A stretch of DNA of 64,000 nucleotides from Jeongeupia sp. HS-3 (GTDB taxonomy: Bacteria; Pseudomonadota; Gammaproteobacteria; Burkholderiales; Chitinibacteraceae): the NCBI RefSeq assembly GCF_015140455.1, contig NZ_AP024094.1:1240001-1304000 (forward strand), in the 5' to 3' direction. Shown here piece by piece: positions 10,309 through 19,929 of this stretch; the stretch's first letter is position 1; each line of letters opens with the position of its first letter. The notes under the pieces were generated by a model, which saw only the letters and a list, made by a program, of their open reading frames with translations, had not been told where the DNA came from and ran no database searches. The position numbers and the translations under genes are program-made.

Positions 10309-13200
10309 ATGAACTGGCCCTGGCCGCGACGTCACTCCAAATCCGCTCAAATCTCGCTGCGACCCCTGCGTCGCGGCTTGATCATGTTTTATGTCGCACT
10401 GATGTTCATCGGCATAACGATGTTGCTTTGGGTAACGTCGCGCGATTACCAGCAAGCGCTGGAAGAGGCCGAGCGACAGAACATGTCGCTCGCCCGCTCG
10501 CTTGATGAGCATGCCACCCGGACGTTTGTCTCGGTTGAGCAGGCCATGCAGAACATCATCGAGAACCTTGAAGGTCTGGGCGGCGTCGACAAAGCCGACG
10601 AGTACCTGACCTATCTGCTGCTGCGCGACAAGGTCAAGCTGGCGCCGCAAGTGCGCGGCATCATCGCTATCGATTCGCGCGGTCACATCCAGAGCCACGG
10701 CCTTGAATACCCGACGCGCCGCGTGGATTTGTCCGATCGTGCGTATTACGGCTTCCACCAGCAATTTCCGGATCTGCGCCCGCAAATCCAGCTTCCCGTC
10801 GTCAGCCGTACCGACGGCAAATGGCTGATTCCGGTCACCCGGCGCATCAATCGCCCCGATAACAGCTTCGGCGGCATCCTGCTCGCCGGAGTCGAGCCGA
10901 ATTACTTCCTCGAATTCTACGACTCACTCAAACTCCCTCCGAGCATGCGTATCCAGCTGCTGCGCTCGGATGGCGTCGTCATCCTCAACTATCCGTTCGA
11001 CGAAGTACACATCGGCCAGAGCGTCCGCGCCCGCGACCCGCTGCTATTCGAGCAGCGCCGCCTGATGCGCACCAGCGTCTATCGCCAGAACGACCCGGCC
11101 ACCGGCAAGAACGAGCTCACCGCTTTTCATGCCAGCCAAGGCGAACTGCCGCTGATCGTGACCGTATCGATCGACCAGAGCGCGGTGCTGCACAAATTCC
11201 GTGACAACCTGCTCGCCCGCGCCATCATCACCGTCACGCTGCTACTGGTGGTCACCGTACTGTTCTATCTGCTGCTGCGGCAGCTGCGCCGGATCGAACA
11301 AATCGAAGGCCGTTTGCATCTGACGCAATTTACCGTCGACGAATCGCCGGATGCGGTGCTGTGGAGTGATCGCTTCGGCAACATCCGCTACGCCAACCGC
11401 ACCGCATCGCGGATCGCCCATTACAGCCGTGAGGACATGCTCGGCCTGCGCTTTGCCGACCTGTTCCCCAACATCGGTGAAGCGCAATGGCACGAATTTT
11501 GGGGCAAGCTGAAGCAGGATCGCCAACTGGTGCAAATGACGCACCAGCGGGATCGCTTTGGCCAGCTGCTGCCGGTCGAGGTCACGCTGGCACACATTGA
11601 ATTCAACGACGAGGCCTACACCTGCGCGACGGTGCGCGACATCACCGAACGGCAGAACACCGAACGCGAGCTGCGCCGCCACCGCGATCACTTGCAGGAC
11701 CTGGTGCTCGAACGCACCGCCGAAATCCGCACGGTGCTCGACGCCAGCCCGCTGGCGATCATGCTGTCGGTCAAGAACACCATTCGCCTCGTCAACCCGG
11801 CTTTTGAAAAGCTGTTCGGCTTCTCGTCCGGCGCCATCATCGGCCAGCCGATGAGCCTGATTCACGCCGACCAGACCGAGTTTCAGGAAGCCGAGCAGCA
11901 AATGCTGCAAAAAGTGCAACAGGGCGACGTGTATCGCGGCGAGATGGCGCTGTTCCGCCGTGATTTGTCCGAGTTCTGGGCCATGCTCTACGCCAAAGCG
12001 CTCGACCCCGACGACGCCGACAAGGGCGTGATCTGCGTGATCGAGGACGTCACCGCGCAACGGATTGCCGCGCAGGCACTGCGCCAGTCGGAACGTCTCA
12101 AGCGCACGATTATCGACACTACCGCCGACGGCTTCATCCTGCTCGACGCATCCGGCCGCATAGTTGAAATCAACCAGTCCTTTTCGCGCCTGCTCGGCTA
12201 CCGGCGCGAGGACGTGGTCGGCCATCCACCACACGTATTGTGGGGCGAACAGGCGGCGCGCGTTTTCCCGGCCGATCTGGTCGCGCGCATTGGCGCCGGC
12301 AACCATATTGAAGAAGTCATCCTGCGCGCCTCAACCGGCGAATCGCTACCCTTCCTCGTCAACTCGGCGGCAATCAACGATGAGCACCAGCAACTGGAAT
12401 ACGCCTTCGCCTTCCTGACCCACATCGGCCGGCTCAAGGAGTTCGAGCGCAACCTGGTTGAAGCCAAGGAAGCGGCCGAAAGCGCCAACGTCGCCAAATC
12501 GGCCTTCCTTGCCAATATGTCGCACGAGCTGCGAACGCCAATGCACGCCATTCTGTCGTTCTCGGAAATGGGCCTATCCAAAACAGGCAGAACCGAGCCG
12601 ACCAATCTGGCGCGCTATTTCGAACGGATCAACTCAAGCGGCAACCGGCTACTGATTTTGCTGAATGACCTGCTCGATATGTCCCGGCTTGAGGCCAATC
12701 GCATGCAATACGACAAGTCACTTTATTGCCTGCAACAAACCGTACAAACGGCCGTCAACGAAATCAATCCACTCATGCTCGGCAAGCGGCTTGATCTGGA
12801 GGCGGACGAACATACCGCGCCCCTGTTCGCCGTTTATGACAAGACGCGCCTGATGCAAGTCATCGTCAACCTGCTTTCGAATGCCATCAAGTTCAGTCCG
12901 GTAGGCAGCAGCATCGTCATCGATTACCTACCCCACGCCACGCTCGACAATGGCCAGCCGGCGATTGGCGTATCGGTGCGCGACCATGGCCCCGGCATCC
13001 CCGTCGACGAGCTGGAACTGATTTTCGACAAATTCATCCAGAGCAGCCGTATGCGCACGACCGGCGGCACAGGCCTGGGGCTGGCAATCAGCCGGCAGAT
13101 CATGGGCGACCACGGCGGCAAGGTCTTCGCGACCAACCATAGCGATGGCGGTGCGGTTTTCACCTTGCTGCTCCCGGTCGAGCGCAGCACCCCGACCTGA
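10309..13200 (+). CDS. membrane PAS-domain sensor histidine kinase (orphan)
   Basis: Sensor kinase of 963 residues. Transmembrane segment 1 (about residues 28-47) and segment 2 (about 304-323, ITVTLLLVVTVLFYLLL) flank a periplasmic domain of about 250 residues that resembles a double-Cache ligand-binding domain. Three cytoplasmic PAS domains follow, near 340-440, 470-590 and 600-715. The HisKA domain has its phosphorylatable His in MSHELRTPMHAI near residue 738. The HATPase domain shows NLLSNAIKFSP, DHGPGIP and GGTGLGLAIS. There is no receiver or HPt domain and no response regulator gene nearby, so partner and signal are unknown. It begins 2 nt after uup and is very likely co-transcribed with it. 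Confidence 0.9.
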   Translation: MNWPWPRRHSKSAQISLRPLRRGLIMFYVALMFIGITMLLWVTSRDYQQALEEAERQNMSLARSLDEHATRTFVSVEQAMQNIIENLEGLGGVDKADEYLTYLLLRDKVKLAPQVRGIIAIDSRGHIQSHGLEYPTRRVDLSDRAYYGFHQQFPDLRPQIQLPVVSRTDGKWLIPVTRRINRPDNSFGGILLAGVEPNYFLEFYDSLKLPPSMRIQLLRSDGVVILNYPFDEVHIGQSVRARDPLLFEQRRLMRTSVYRQNDPATGKNELTAFHASQGELPLIVTVSIDQSAVLHKFRDNLLARAIITVTLLLVVTVLFYLLLRQLRRIEQIEGRLHLTQFTVDESPDAVLWSDRFGNIRYANRTASRIAHYSREDMLGLRFADLFPNIGEAQWHEFWGKLKQDRQLVQMTHQRDRFGQLLPVEVTLAHIEFNDEAYTCATVRDITERQNTERELRRHRDHLQDLVLERTAEIRTVLDASPLAIMLSVKNTIRLVNPAFEKLFGFSSGAIIGQPMSLIHADQTEFQEAEQQMLQKVQQGDVYRGEMALFRRDLSEFWAMLYAKALDPDDADKGVICVIEDVTAQRIAAQALRQSERLKRTIIDTTADGFILLDASGRIVEINQSFSRLLGYRREDVVGHPPHVLWGEQAARVFPADLVARIGAGNHIEEVILRASTGESLPFLVNSAAINDEHQQLEYAFAFLTHIGRLKEFERNLVEAKEAAESANVAKSAFLANMSHELRTPMHAILSFSEMGLSKTGRTEPTNLARYFERINSSGNRLLILLNDLLDMSRLEANRMQYDKSLYCLQQTVQTAVNEINPLMLGKRLDLEADEHTAPLFAVYDKTRLMQVIVNLLSNAIKFSPVGSSIVIDYLPHATLDNGQPAIGVSVRDHGPGIPVDELELIFDKFIQSSRMRTTGGTGLGLAISRQIMGDHGGKVFATNHSDGGAVFTLLLPVERSTPT

Positions 13201-13222
13201 TCCCCTCGCACACGCACCGGTT

Positions 13223-13249
13223 TTGATTGCGGATCGATTGGCGTACAAT
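13223..13249 (+). promoter_or_regulatory. candidate promoter of prfC
   Basis: TTGATT and TACAAT hexamers 15 bp apart lie just past the kinase stop and about 40 nt ahead of the prfC start. The spacer is shorter than ideal. Confidence 0.4.
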
Positions 13250-13289
13250 GCCGCCCTTCCCTGCCGAAAATCCAAGACAAATCAAGACC

Positions 13290-14882
13290 ATGCCCACGCT
13301 CGCCCAGCAAGTTGCCCGTCGGCGCACTTTTGCCATCATCTCGCACCCTGACGCCGGTAAAACGACGCTGACCGAGAAACTGCTGCTGTTCTCGGGCGCA
13401 ATCCAGCTCGCCGGAACCGTCAAGGGCAAGAAAGGCGGCAAGTTCGCCACCTCGGACTGGATGGACATCGAAAAGCAGCGCGGCATTTCGGTCGCCTCGT
13501 CGGTGATGCAGTTCGACTACCGCGATCACGTCGTCAACCTGCTCGACACCCCGGGCCACCAGGATTTTTCCGAAGATACCTATCGCGTACTCACGGCGGT
13601 TGACTCGGCATTGATGGTGATCGACGCCGCCAAGGGCGTGGAAGCGCAGACGATCAAGCTTTTGAACGTCTGCCGGATGCGGCATACGCCGATCGTCACC
13701 TTCATGAACAAGTACGACCGTGAAGTACGCGACAGCCTGGAACTGCTCGACGAAGTCGAATCGGTACTGCAGATCCGTTGCGCGCCGGTCACCTGGCCGA
13801 TCGGCATGGGCAAGACCTTCCGCGGCGTGTACCACATCCTCAACGATGAAATCCTGCTGTTCAACGCCGGCGGCGGCAAGGCCGACGGCAGCATCGAAAT
13901 CATCAAGGGGCTGGATAACCCGCGCCTGGACGAACTGTTCCCGCTGGAAATCGACAACACCCGCATGGAGCTGGAACTGGTGCGCGGCGCCAGCCATCCG
14001 TTCAATCTGGAAGAATTTCTCGCCGGCACGCTGACGCCGGTGTTCTTCGGCTCGGCGATCAACAACTTCGGCGTGCGCGAGATCCTCAATGCACTGGTCG
14101 ACTGGGCGCCGGCGCCGGGTGCGCGCGATGCCACCGTGCGCAGCGTCGACCCGACCGAAGCACCATTCTCGGCCTTCGTATTCAAGATCCAGGCCAATAT
14201 GGACCCGAAGCACCGCGATCGGATCGCCTTCTTGCGCGTGTGTTCGGGTGAATTCTCGCGCGGCATGAAGTTCAAGCATTTGCGACTGGGTCGCGACATC
14301 GCCGCCAACTCCGTCGTCACCTTCATGGCGCAAGGCCGCGAGCAAGTCGAAGAAGCCTACGCCGGCGACATCATCGGCCTGCCCAACCACGGCAACATCC
14401 AGATCGGCGATTCGTTCTCCGAAGGCGAAGCGCTGTCGTTCACCGGCATCCCCTACTTCGCACCGGAGCTGTTCCGCATCGTGCGGATCAAGAACCCGCT
14501 CAAGCTCAAGCAACTGCAGAAAGGCTTGCAGCAGCTCGGCGAAGAAGGCGCGGTACAGGTATTCAAGCCACTGAACGGCTCGGACCTGATTCTCGGCGCC
14601 GTTGGCGTACTGCAGTTCGAAGTGGTCGCCTCGCGCCTGCTGAACGAATACGGCGTCGAAGCGATCTTCGAATCGACGACGATCTACACCGCGCGCTGGG
14701 TCAGCTGCGACAACGCCAAGAAGCTGCTCGATTTCGAGAACAGCCTTGGCAACAACCTCGCCCGTGACGCCGCCGACAGCCTGTCTTATCTGGCCACCAG
14801 CCGCGTCAACCTCGCGCTGACGCAAGAGCGCTGGCCGGACATCGTGTTCCACGCCACGCGCGAACACGCCGTCACGCTCTAA
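13290..14882 (+). CDS. prfC: peptide chain release factor 3
   Basis: RF3 of 530 residues, a translational GTPase that recycles RF1/RF2 from the ribosome after peptide release. The GTPase motifs are G1 SHPDAGKTT near residue 20, switch I/G2 in [13 protein letters not shown]3 DTPGHQDF, and G4 NKYD in [10 protein letters not shown]. The ATG chosen gives the family N-terminus ([17 protein letters not shown]). An in-frame ATG 14 codons upstream is less likely, because family members start where chosen and the upstream codons overlap the promoter region. A strong terminator follows. Confidence 0.96.
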   Translation: MPTLAQQVARRRTFAIISHPDAGKTTLTEKLLLFSGAIQLAGTVKGKKGGKFATSDWMDIEKQRGISVASSVMQFDYRDHVVNLLDTPGHQDFSEDTYRVLTAVDSALMVIDAAKGVEAQTIKLLNVCRMRHTPIVTFMNKYDREVRDSLELLDEVESVLQIRCAPVTWPIGMGKTFRGVYHILNDEILLFNAGGGKADGSIEIIKGLDNPRLDELFPLEIDNTRMELELVRGASHPFNLEEFLAGTLTPVFFGSAINNFGVREILNALVDWAPAPGARDATVRSVDPTEAPFSAFVFKIQANMDPKHRDRIAFLRVCSGEFSRGMKFKHLRLGRDIAANSVVTFMAQGREQVEEAYAGDIIGLPNHGNIQIGDSFSEGEALSFTGIPYFAPELFRIVRIKNPLKLKQLQKGLQQLGEEGAVQVFKPLNGSDLILGAVGVLQFEVVASRLLNEYGVEAIFESTTIYTARWVSCDNAKKLLDFENSLGNNLARDAADSLSYLATSRVNLALTQERWPDIVFHATREHAVTL

Positions 14883-14908
14883 GCGCCCGGCACAACAGCA
14901 AACCCAGC

Positions 14909-14934
14909 ATCGGGCCGGCCTCAACCGGCCCGAT
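14909..14934 (+). terminator. hairpin terminator after prfC
   Basis: A perfect 10-bp stem (ATCGGGCCGG / CCGGCCCGAT) with a CCTCAA loop lies 26 nt after the prfC stop. The following bases TTGCAT give only a weak T-tract. Confidence 0.65.
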
Positions 14935-15125
14935 TTGCATTGGGCGCCATCTGGCGGCCGAACCGTGCGCTAGCGCCGCAATGCAATGAGCCCGGGTCTA
15001 TAAGCAGGCTTGGCCATGCCCGCCAGACATTCCTGCCACCCCGGAAAACCCGAAAAACATACACGACACACCCGTGGCATACTCCGTTATCGCAACCACC
15101 AAGGCGCAAACGGGAACGAAGCGGC

Positions 15126-15139
15126 TTGATTTTGATCAA
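15126..15139 (+). promoter_or_regulatory. perfect FNR/ANR box upstream of pflB
   Basis: TTGATTTTGATCAA matches the FNR consensus TTGAT-N4-ATCAA at every defined position. It lies 177 nt ahead of the pflB start in a 434-nt intergenic region that otherwise holds only the prfC terminator. FNR-family proteins activate pfl under anaerobiosis in other proteobacteria. No clear -10 hexamer at the class II distance is obvious, so the transcription start is not assigned. The remaining leader up to 15303 shows no gene, and TAGGAG at 15304-15309 serves as the pflB ribosome binding site. Confidence 0.8.
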
Positions 15140-15316
15140 TGCCAGTGCAGGTATCGCCCCGCAGAATGAGTGTGCTTTTTTGCAGAGCGTGAGATAGGTC
15201 AAGAGAGTAGTCTTAAACCCATAGGAAGTGCCCCACCCGATGCAGATCCGCGGGTCCGGTGGTTCCAAGCCACTGTTTTACTGATCGTCGAACAGATCAT
15301 TCATAGGAGCATCACC

Positions 15317-17575
15317 ATGAACGCACCGGAAACCAACCTGCAACAGAACGCTTGGCGCGGTTTTAAAGAAGGCGAGTGGCAGAAGAAAGTCGCGGTTCGC
15401 GATTTCATCCAGCTCAACTACACCCCGTATGAAGGCGACGACAGCTTTGTCGCCGGCCCGACCGAACGCACCAACAAGGTCTGGGAAAAACTCTCCGAGA
15501 TGCTGGCCGCCGAACGCGCCGCACCGGGCCAGGTTCTCGACGTCGCCGCCGATCGCGGCACCGGCATCACCGCTTTCGGTCCGGGCTACATCGACAAGAA
15601 TCTGGAAAAAATCGTCGGCGTTCAAACCGACGCCCCACTGAAGCGCGCCATCTTCCCGAACACCGGCCTGCGCATGGTGGAAAGCTCGCTGCACGAAATC
15701 GGCCGCGAACTCGACCCGAAGATCGAAGAAGTATTCAGCAAGTACCGCAAAGACCATAACTCCGGCGTGTTCGACATTTACAACCCGCTGATCCGCGCCT
15801 GCCGTTCGTCCGGCGTGATCACCGGCCTGCCGGATGCTTACGGCCGTGGCCGCATCATCGGCGATTATCGTCGCGTCGCCCTGTACGGCATCGATCAACT
15901 GATCGAATTCAAGAAAGCCGAAAAAGCCGAAACCGACGATTTCGACTTCACCGAAGACACCATCCGTCTGCGTGAAGAGCTGTCCGAACAGATCCGTGCG
16001 CTGGGCGAGCTGAAGGAAATGGCCGCCGGCTACGGCTTTGATATCGGCAAACCAGCCGCTACCGCGCAGGAAGCCATTCAGTGGACCTATTTCGGCTACC
16101 TCGCCGCGATCAAGGAACAGAACGGCGCAGCGATGTCGATCGGTCGCATTTCGACCTTCCTCGACGTTTACATCGAACGCGATCTGAAAGAAGGCAAAAT
16201 TTCCGAGGCCGAAGCGCAAGAGTTCATTGACGACCTCGTCATCAAGCTGCGTATCGTGCGTTTCCTGCGTACCGAGGAATACAACAGCCTGTACTCGGGC
16301 GACCCGACCTGGGTAACCGAATCGATCGGCGGCATGGGCAAGGACGGCCGTACTCTGGTGTCGAAGAACAGCTTCCGCTTCCTCAACACCCTGTTCAACC
16401 TCGGCCCGGCACCGGAACCGAACCTGACCGTGCTGTGGTCGCCGGCGCTGCCGCAAGGCTTCAAGAATTTCTGCGCCAAGGTTTCGATCGAAACCAGCTC
16501 GATCCAGTACGAGTCGGACGAACAAATGCGCCCGCACTGGGGTGACGACTACGCGATCGCCTGCTGCGTCTCGGCAATGGAAGTCGGCAAGCAAATGCAG
16601 TTCTTCGGTGCCCGCTGCAACCTGGCCAAGGCCATGCTGTACGCGATCAACGGCGGCGTCGACGAAAAGAGCGGCAAGAAGGTCGTGCCGAACTTCGAGC
16701 CGATCACGTCGGAATACCTCGACTACGACGAAGTCATGGCCAAGTACGACAAGATGCTCGACTGGCTGGCCAAGACCTACGTCAAGGCGCTGAACGCGAT
16801 CCACTACATGCACGACAAGTACTCGTACGAGCGGATCGAAATGGCGCTGCACGATCGCGACATCCTGCGCACCATGGCCTGCGGTATCGCCGGTCTGTCG
16901 GTCGCGGCTGACTCGCTGTCGGCGATCAAGTTCGCCAAGGTCAAGACCATCCGCAACGAAGCCGGCATTGCCGTCGACTTCGAGATCGAGGGCGAATACC
17001 CGGCATTCGGCAACAACGATGACCGCGTGGACCAAATCGCCGTGTACCTGACCGAATCGTTCATGAACAAGGTCAAGAGCCACAAGATGTACCGCAATGC
17101 GCTGCCGACCCAGTCGATCCTGACCATCACCTCGAACGTCGTGTACGGCAAGAAGACCGGTAACACCCCGGACGGCCGTCGCGCTGGTGCTCCGTTTGCA
17201 CCGGGTGCAAACCCGATGAACGGCCGTGACACCTCGGGCTTCGTCGCCGCAGGTGCCTCGGTTGCCAAGCTGCCGTATGAAGCCGCACTGGACGGCATTT
17301 CGTGGACGGCTTCGGCCACCCCGGATGCACTGGGTCACTCGCTGGCCGATCGCGTCAACAACCTGACCGCTTGCCTGGACGGCTTCTGCAATGCAACGGG
17401 CTTCCATATCAACGTCAACGTGCTCAATCGCGACACGCTGCTCGATGCGATGGATCACCCGGAAAAGTATCCGCAACTGACGATCCGTGTGTCCGGTTAC
17501 GCGGTCAACTTCATCAAGCTGACCCGCGAACAGCAAATGGACGTGATCAATCGCACTTTCCACGTGAAGTGCTGA
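15317..17575 (+). CDS. pflB: formate C-acetyltransferase (pyruvate formate-lyase)
   Basis: PflB of 752 residues, the oxygen-sensitive glycyl-radical enzyme that splits pyruvate plus CoA into acetyl-CoA and formate. The catalytic cysteine pair is Cys416-Cys417 (ACCVSAM). The radical glycine is Gly727 in RVSGYAVNF, close to the E. coli position. The start is set by TAGGAG eight bases upstream and by the family N-terminus; an in-frame extension of 49 codons upstream has no support. The activating enzyme pflA follows after a hairpin-containing gap. An FNR box lies upstream, consistent with anaerobic induction. Confidence 0.97.
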   Translation: MNAPETNLQQNAWRGFKEGEWQKKVAVRDFIQLNYTPYEGDDSFVAGPTERTNKVWEKLSEMLAAERAAPGQVLDVAADRGTGITAFGPGYIDKNLEKIVGVQTDAPLKRAIFPNTGLRMVESSLHEIGRELDPKIEEVFSKYRKDHNSGVFDIYNPLIRACRSSGVITGLPDAYGRGRIIGDYRRVALYGIDQLIEFKKAEKAETDDFDFTEDTIRLREELSEQIRALGELKEMAAGYGFDIGKPAATAQEAIQWTYFGYLAAIKEQNGAAMSIGRISTFLDVYIERDLKEGKISEAEAQEFIDDLVIKLRIVRFLRTEEYNSLYSGDPTWVTESIGGMGKDGRTLVSKNSFRFLNTLFNLGPAPEPNLTVLWSPALPQGFKNFCAKVSIETSSIQYESDEQMRPHWGDDYAIACCVSAMEVGKQMQFFGARCNLAKAMLYAINGGVDEKSGKKVVPNFEPITSEYLDYDEVMAKYDKMLDWLAKTYVKALNAIHYMHDKYSYERIEMALHDRDILRTMACGIAGLSVAADSLSAIKFAKVKTIRNEAGIAVDFEIEGEYPAFGNNDDRVDQIAVYLTESFMNKVKSHKMYRNALPTQSILTITSNVVYGKKTGNTPDGRRAGAPFAPGANPMNGRDTSGFVAAGASVAKLPYEAALDGISWTASATPDALGHSLADRVNNLTACLDGFCNATGFHINVNVLNRDTLLDAMDHPEKYPQLTIRVSGYAVNFIKLTREQQMDVINRTFHVKC

Positions 17576-17618
17576 TCTAAAAAGAAACAGGGGGCGGGCC
17601 CGCCTCGCCCTGCATGAA

Positions 17619-17646
17619 ACAAAGGCGGCCCTTGGGTCGCCTTTGT
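17619..17646 (+). terminator. hairpin between pflB and pflA
   Basis: A 9-bp stem (ACAAAGGCG / CGCCTTTGT) with a 10-nt loop is followed by a weak T-containing stretch. A shorter GC palindrome (GGCGGGCCCGCC) lies just upstream at 17593-17604. The likely role is partial termination or mRNA stabilisation that sets a high pflB to pflA ratio. Confidence 0.5.
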
Positions 17647-17673
17647 TCTGCCTTGCCTCTGGAGACACACACA

Positions 17674-18477
17674 ATGACCATCGATATCGTAGAAGTAAAA
17701 AAACCGCCCGGCGAAATCGTCTCCGCCATGGTCGACGATCAGGGACGGATGTGCGGCTTCATTCATTCGTTCGAAACCGGCGCCGCGGTTGATGGCCCCG
17801 GCATGCGGTTTGTGGCTTTTGTCTCGGGCTGTCAGTTCAAGTGCCTGTATTGCCACAATCCGGACACCTGGAAACTGCACAACGGCAAACTGTGGACCGT
17901 TGACGACGTCGTCGCCGAAATCGGCAAGTACGCCGCTTTCCTGAAAATGACCGGCGGTGTGACCATCTCCGGCGGCGAACCGCTGATGCAGGCCCATTTC
18001 GTCGGTGAGATTTTCTACCGGGTCAAAAAGGAATTCGGCCTGCATACCGCGCTGGACACTCAGGGTTTCCTCGCGGAGCATCTTGAAGACAGCTGGTTTG
18101 ATAATGTCGATCTGGTGCTGCTCGACATCAAGCAGTTCAATCCGGAACGCTACGAACGGCTGACCAGCAAACCACTCCAGCCCACACTCGACTTTGCTCA
18201 CCGCCTGCAAAGACTGGGCAAGAAGATGTGGCTGCGCTATGTGCTGGTTCCTGGCTACTCGGATGATTTTGACGACGTCGAAGGCCTGGCCGACTTCGTC
18301 AAATCACTCGGTGAGATTGTCGAGCGCGTCGAAGTGCTGCCCTTCCACAAGATGGGCGAGCACAAGTGGGAAGAGCTGGGCTTGAAATACGAGCTCACCA
18401 GCGTCGAACCACCGAGCACCGAGCTGACCGAGCGGGTACGCGAGCAGTTCCGTGCCCGCGGACTGAACACCTACTGA
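17674..18477 (+). CDS. pflA: pyruvate formate-lyase activating enzyme
   Basis: PflA of 267 residues, a radical SAM enzyme that installs the glycyl radical on PflB. The [4Fe-4S] cluster motif CX3CX2C is at Cys53, Cys57 and Cys60 (CQFKCLYC). TISGGEPLMQ matches the SAM-binding GGE motif. The ATG chosen is preceded by CTGGAG and gives a slightly longer N-terminus than the E. coli enzyme. It is paired with pflB upstream and followed by a terminator. Confidence 0.95.
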   Translation: MTIDIVEVKKPPGEIVSAMVDDQGRMCGFIHSFETGAAVDGPGMRFVAFVSGCQFKCLYCHNPDTWKLHNGKLWTVDDVVAEIGKYAAFLKMTGGVTISGGEPLMQAHFVGEIFYRVKKEFGLHTALDTQGFLAEHLEDSWFDNVDLVLLDIKQFNPERYERLTSKPLQPTLDFAHRLQRLGKKMWLRYVLVPGYSDDFDDVEGLADFVKSLGEIVERVEVLPFHKMGEHKWEELGLKYELTSVEPPSTELTERVREQFRARGLNTY

Positions 18478-18499
18478 ATGCGATGTGCGCTTCGCAGTA

Positions 18500-18523
18500 A
18501 CGGGGCCGATGGCCCCGTTTTTT
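18500..18523 (+). terminator. rho-independent terminator after pflA
   Basis: Stem ACGGGGCC / GGCCCCGT with a GAT loop is followed directly by six T residues. It separates pflA from the convergent cfa gene, whose stop codon overlaps its end. Confidence 0.85.
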
Positions 18524-19754
18524 ATCGTGCGTACATATAGCCGCGCGACATCGGCGTCGGGTTCAAGCCGGCGGCGCCAGCCTTGCAACCGAGCAACTGG
18601 TAAATCGACACCCAGTCATTGGCGAAAGCCCAGGCACAGCCAGCCAGATAAACCCGCCAGATCCGGTAGTGCTTTTCATCGACAATGCCACGAATTTGAT
18701 CGGCCCGCGCCTCGAAGCGATCGGTCCAGCATTCCAGCGTGCGCGCGTAGTGGCGGCGTAGCGATTCAACATCGAGCACCTCCAGCCCGGCCGCCGACAT
18801 TTCCCGGGTCGCCAGCGCCAGATGCGGCAGCTCGCCGTTGGGGAACACATAACGGTCGATAAAATCGCCGCCACCAAAAAAAGCACCACTGCCGTTCTCG
18901 ACATCGGTGGTGGTGATGCCGTGGTTGAGCACCAGACCCCCATCACGCAACAACGCGTGGATTTTGGTGAAATAGGCCGGCAAGTTGGCCAGCCCGACGT
19001 GCTCGAACATGCCAACGCTGGTGATCTTGTCGAACTGGCCGCTCACGTCGCGGTAATCACACAACAGCACCTTGCAGCGATCCTCGACACCGGCGGCGCG
19101 AATCCGCGCCTGCGCCAAGTCATGCTGATTCTGCGACAGCGTCACCCCGGTCACATGAGCGCCAAACTGGGTCGCCGCCCGCAACGCCAGCGCACCCCAG
19201 CCACAGCCAATATCAAGCAGTTGCTCACCGGGTTTGAGCATGATTTTCTTGAGGATATGGTCGAGCTTTTTGATTTGTGCTTCTTCAAGGCTCTCGTCGC
19301 CATTTTCAAAGTAGGCGCACGAATACACCATCTGCTCATCAAGCCAGAGGCGGTAAAAATCGTTAGAGATGTCGTAGTGATACTGGATGGAATTGGCATC
19401 AAGCGTTCGCGAGTGCTGATGACCACGGGCAGCCAAGCGCCCCCACATCTTATGGCCGGACACCAGCCGCGCCGCCAGCGCCACCGCAACCTCGAACACA
19501 CTCGGCAGCGGCCCGTCGATATCCACCTGCCCCTCGACGTAGGCTTCGCCCAAACTGGCCAGGCTGGGCCGGCGGAAATAGCTGACGGCCTGCGGGTTCG
19601 GCAGGGTGATCGTTACCGTTGGCGCGGCCGAAAACTGATAGTCACGGCCGTTCCAGAGCCTGATCTGCAGCGGCAATTCGCCATGCGCGCGAATCTGCCT
19701 CACCCATTTGTCGAATTGATTCAGTCCGAACTGCTCCAGTTTGTCGATCAGCAT
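18522..19754 (-). CDS. cfa: cyclopropane-fatty-acyl-phospholipid synthase
   Basis: Cfa-type SAM-dependent methyltransferase of about 410 residues, which converts unsaturated acyl chains of membrane phospholipids to cyclopropane rings, usually in stationary phase or under acid stress. The SAM motif is LLDIGCGWGALALRAA. Cfa-typical segments include YHYDISNDFYRLWLD, SVGMFEHVG and FFGGGDFIDRYVFPNGELP. The start at 19754 has GGAG nine bases upstream; in-frame ATGs at 19769 and 19802 would add 5 or 16 residues but lack such a site. Transcribed alone, convergent with pflA. Confidence 0.92.
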   Translation of the reverse strand: MLIDKLEQFGLNQFDKWVRQIRAHGELPLQIRLWNGRDYQFSAAPTVTITLPNPQAVSYFRRPSLASLGEAYVEGQVDIDGPLPSVFEVAVALAARLVSGHKMWGRLAARGHQHSRTLDANSIQYHYDISNDFYRLWLDEQMVYSCAYFENGDESLEEAQIKKLDHILKKIMLKPGEQLLDIGCGWGALALRAATQFGAHVTGVTLSQNQHDLAQARIRAAGVEDRCKVLLCDYRDVSGQFDKITSVGMFEHVGLANLPAYFTKIHALLRDGGLVLNHGITTTDVENGSGAFFGGGDFIDRYVFPNGELPHLALATREMSAAGLEVLDVESLRRHYARTLECWTDRFEARADQIRGIVDEKHYRIWRVYLAGCAWAFANDWVSIYQLLGCKAGAAGLNPTPMSRGYMYAR

Positions 19755-19892
19755 GCAATCGCACTCCATCGCTATCGTTGGCAAGCGCCGCATCGCGGCC
19801 ATGCCTTTGATTCTAGGACGCTTCCCGGCAAGTGCCGACCCGGCCAGCGACCGTTCGGGCGACTAATCACGCCGGGCCACGCAAGGACACTG

Positions 19893-19901
19893 TGCTAAAA
19901 T
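19893..19901 (+). promoter_or_regulatory. candidate extended -10 promoter of lolC
   Basis: TGCTAAAAT is an extended -10 element (TG-N-TAAAAT) 28 nt ahead of the lolC ATG. No convincing -35 is seen, which is common for extended -10 promoters. Confidence 0.5.
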
Positions 19902-19929
19902 CCGCCGCCTACATCTGCTGGCTTGGGCC

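Noticed and set aside
12924-14924. Long open frame of 666 codons on the minus strand opposite the kinase and prfC
   Set aside because: It is antisense to two clear genes, has no recognisable domain and arises from GC-rich codon use; no ribosome binding site or context supports it.
14940-15197. Open frame of 85 codons in the pflB upstream region
   Set aside because: It crosses the FNR box, lacks a ribosome binding site and has no protein-like composition.
15278-17674. Open frame of 798 codons antisense to pflB
   Set aside because: pflB is unmistakable on the plus strand; the antisense frame is low in known motifs and simply mirrors its codon bias.
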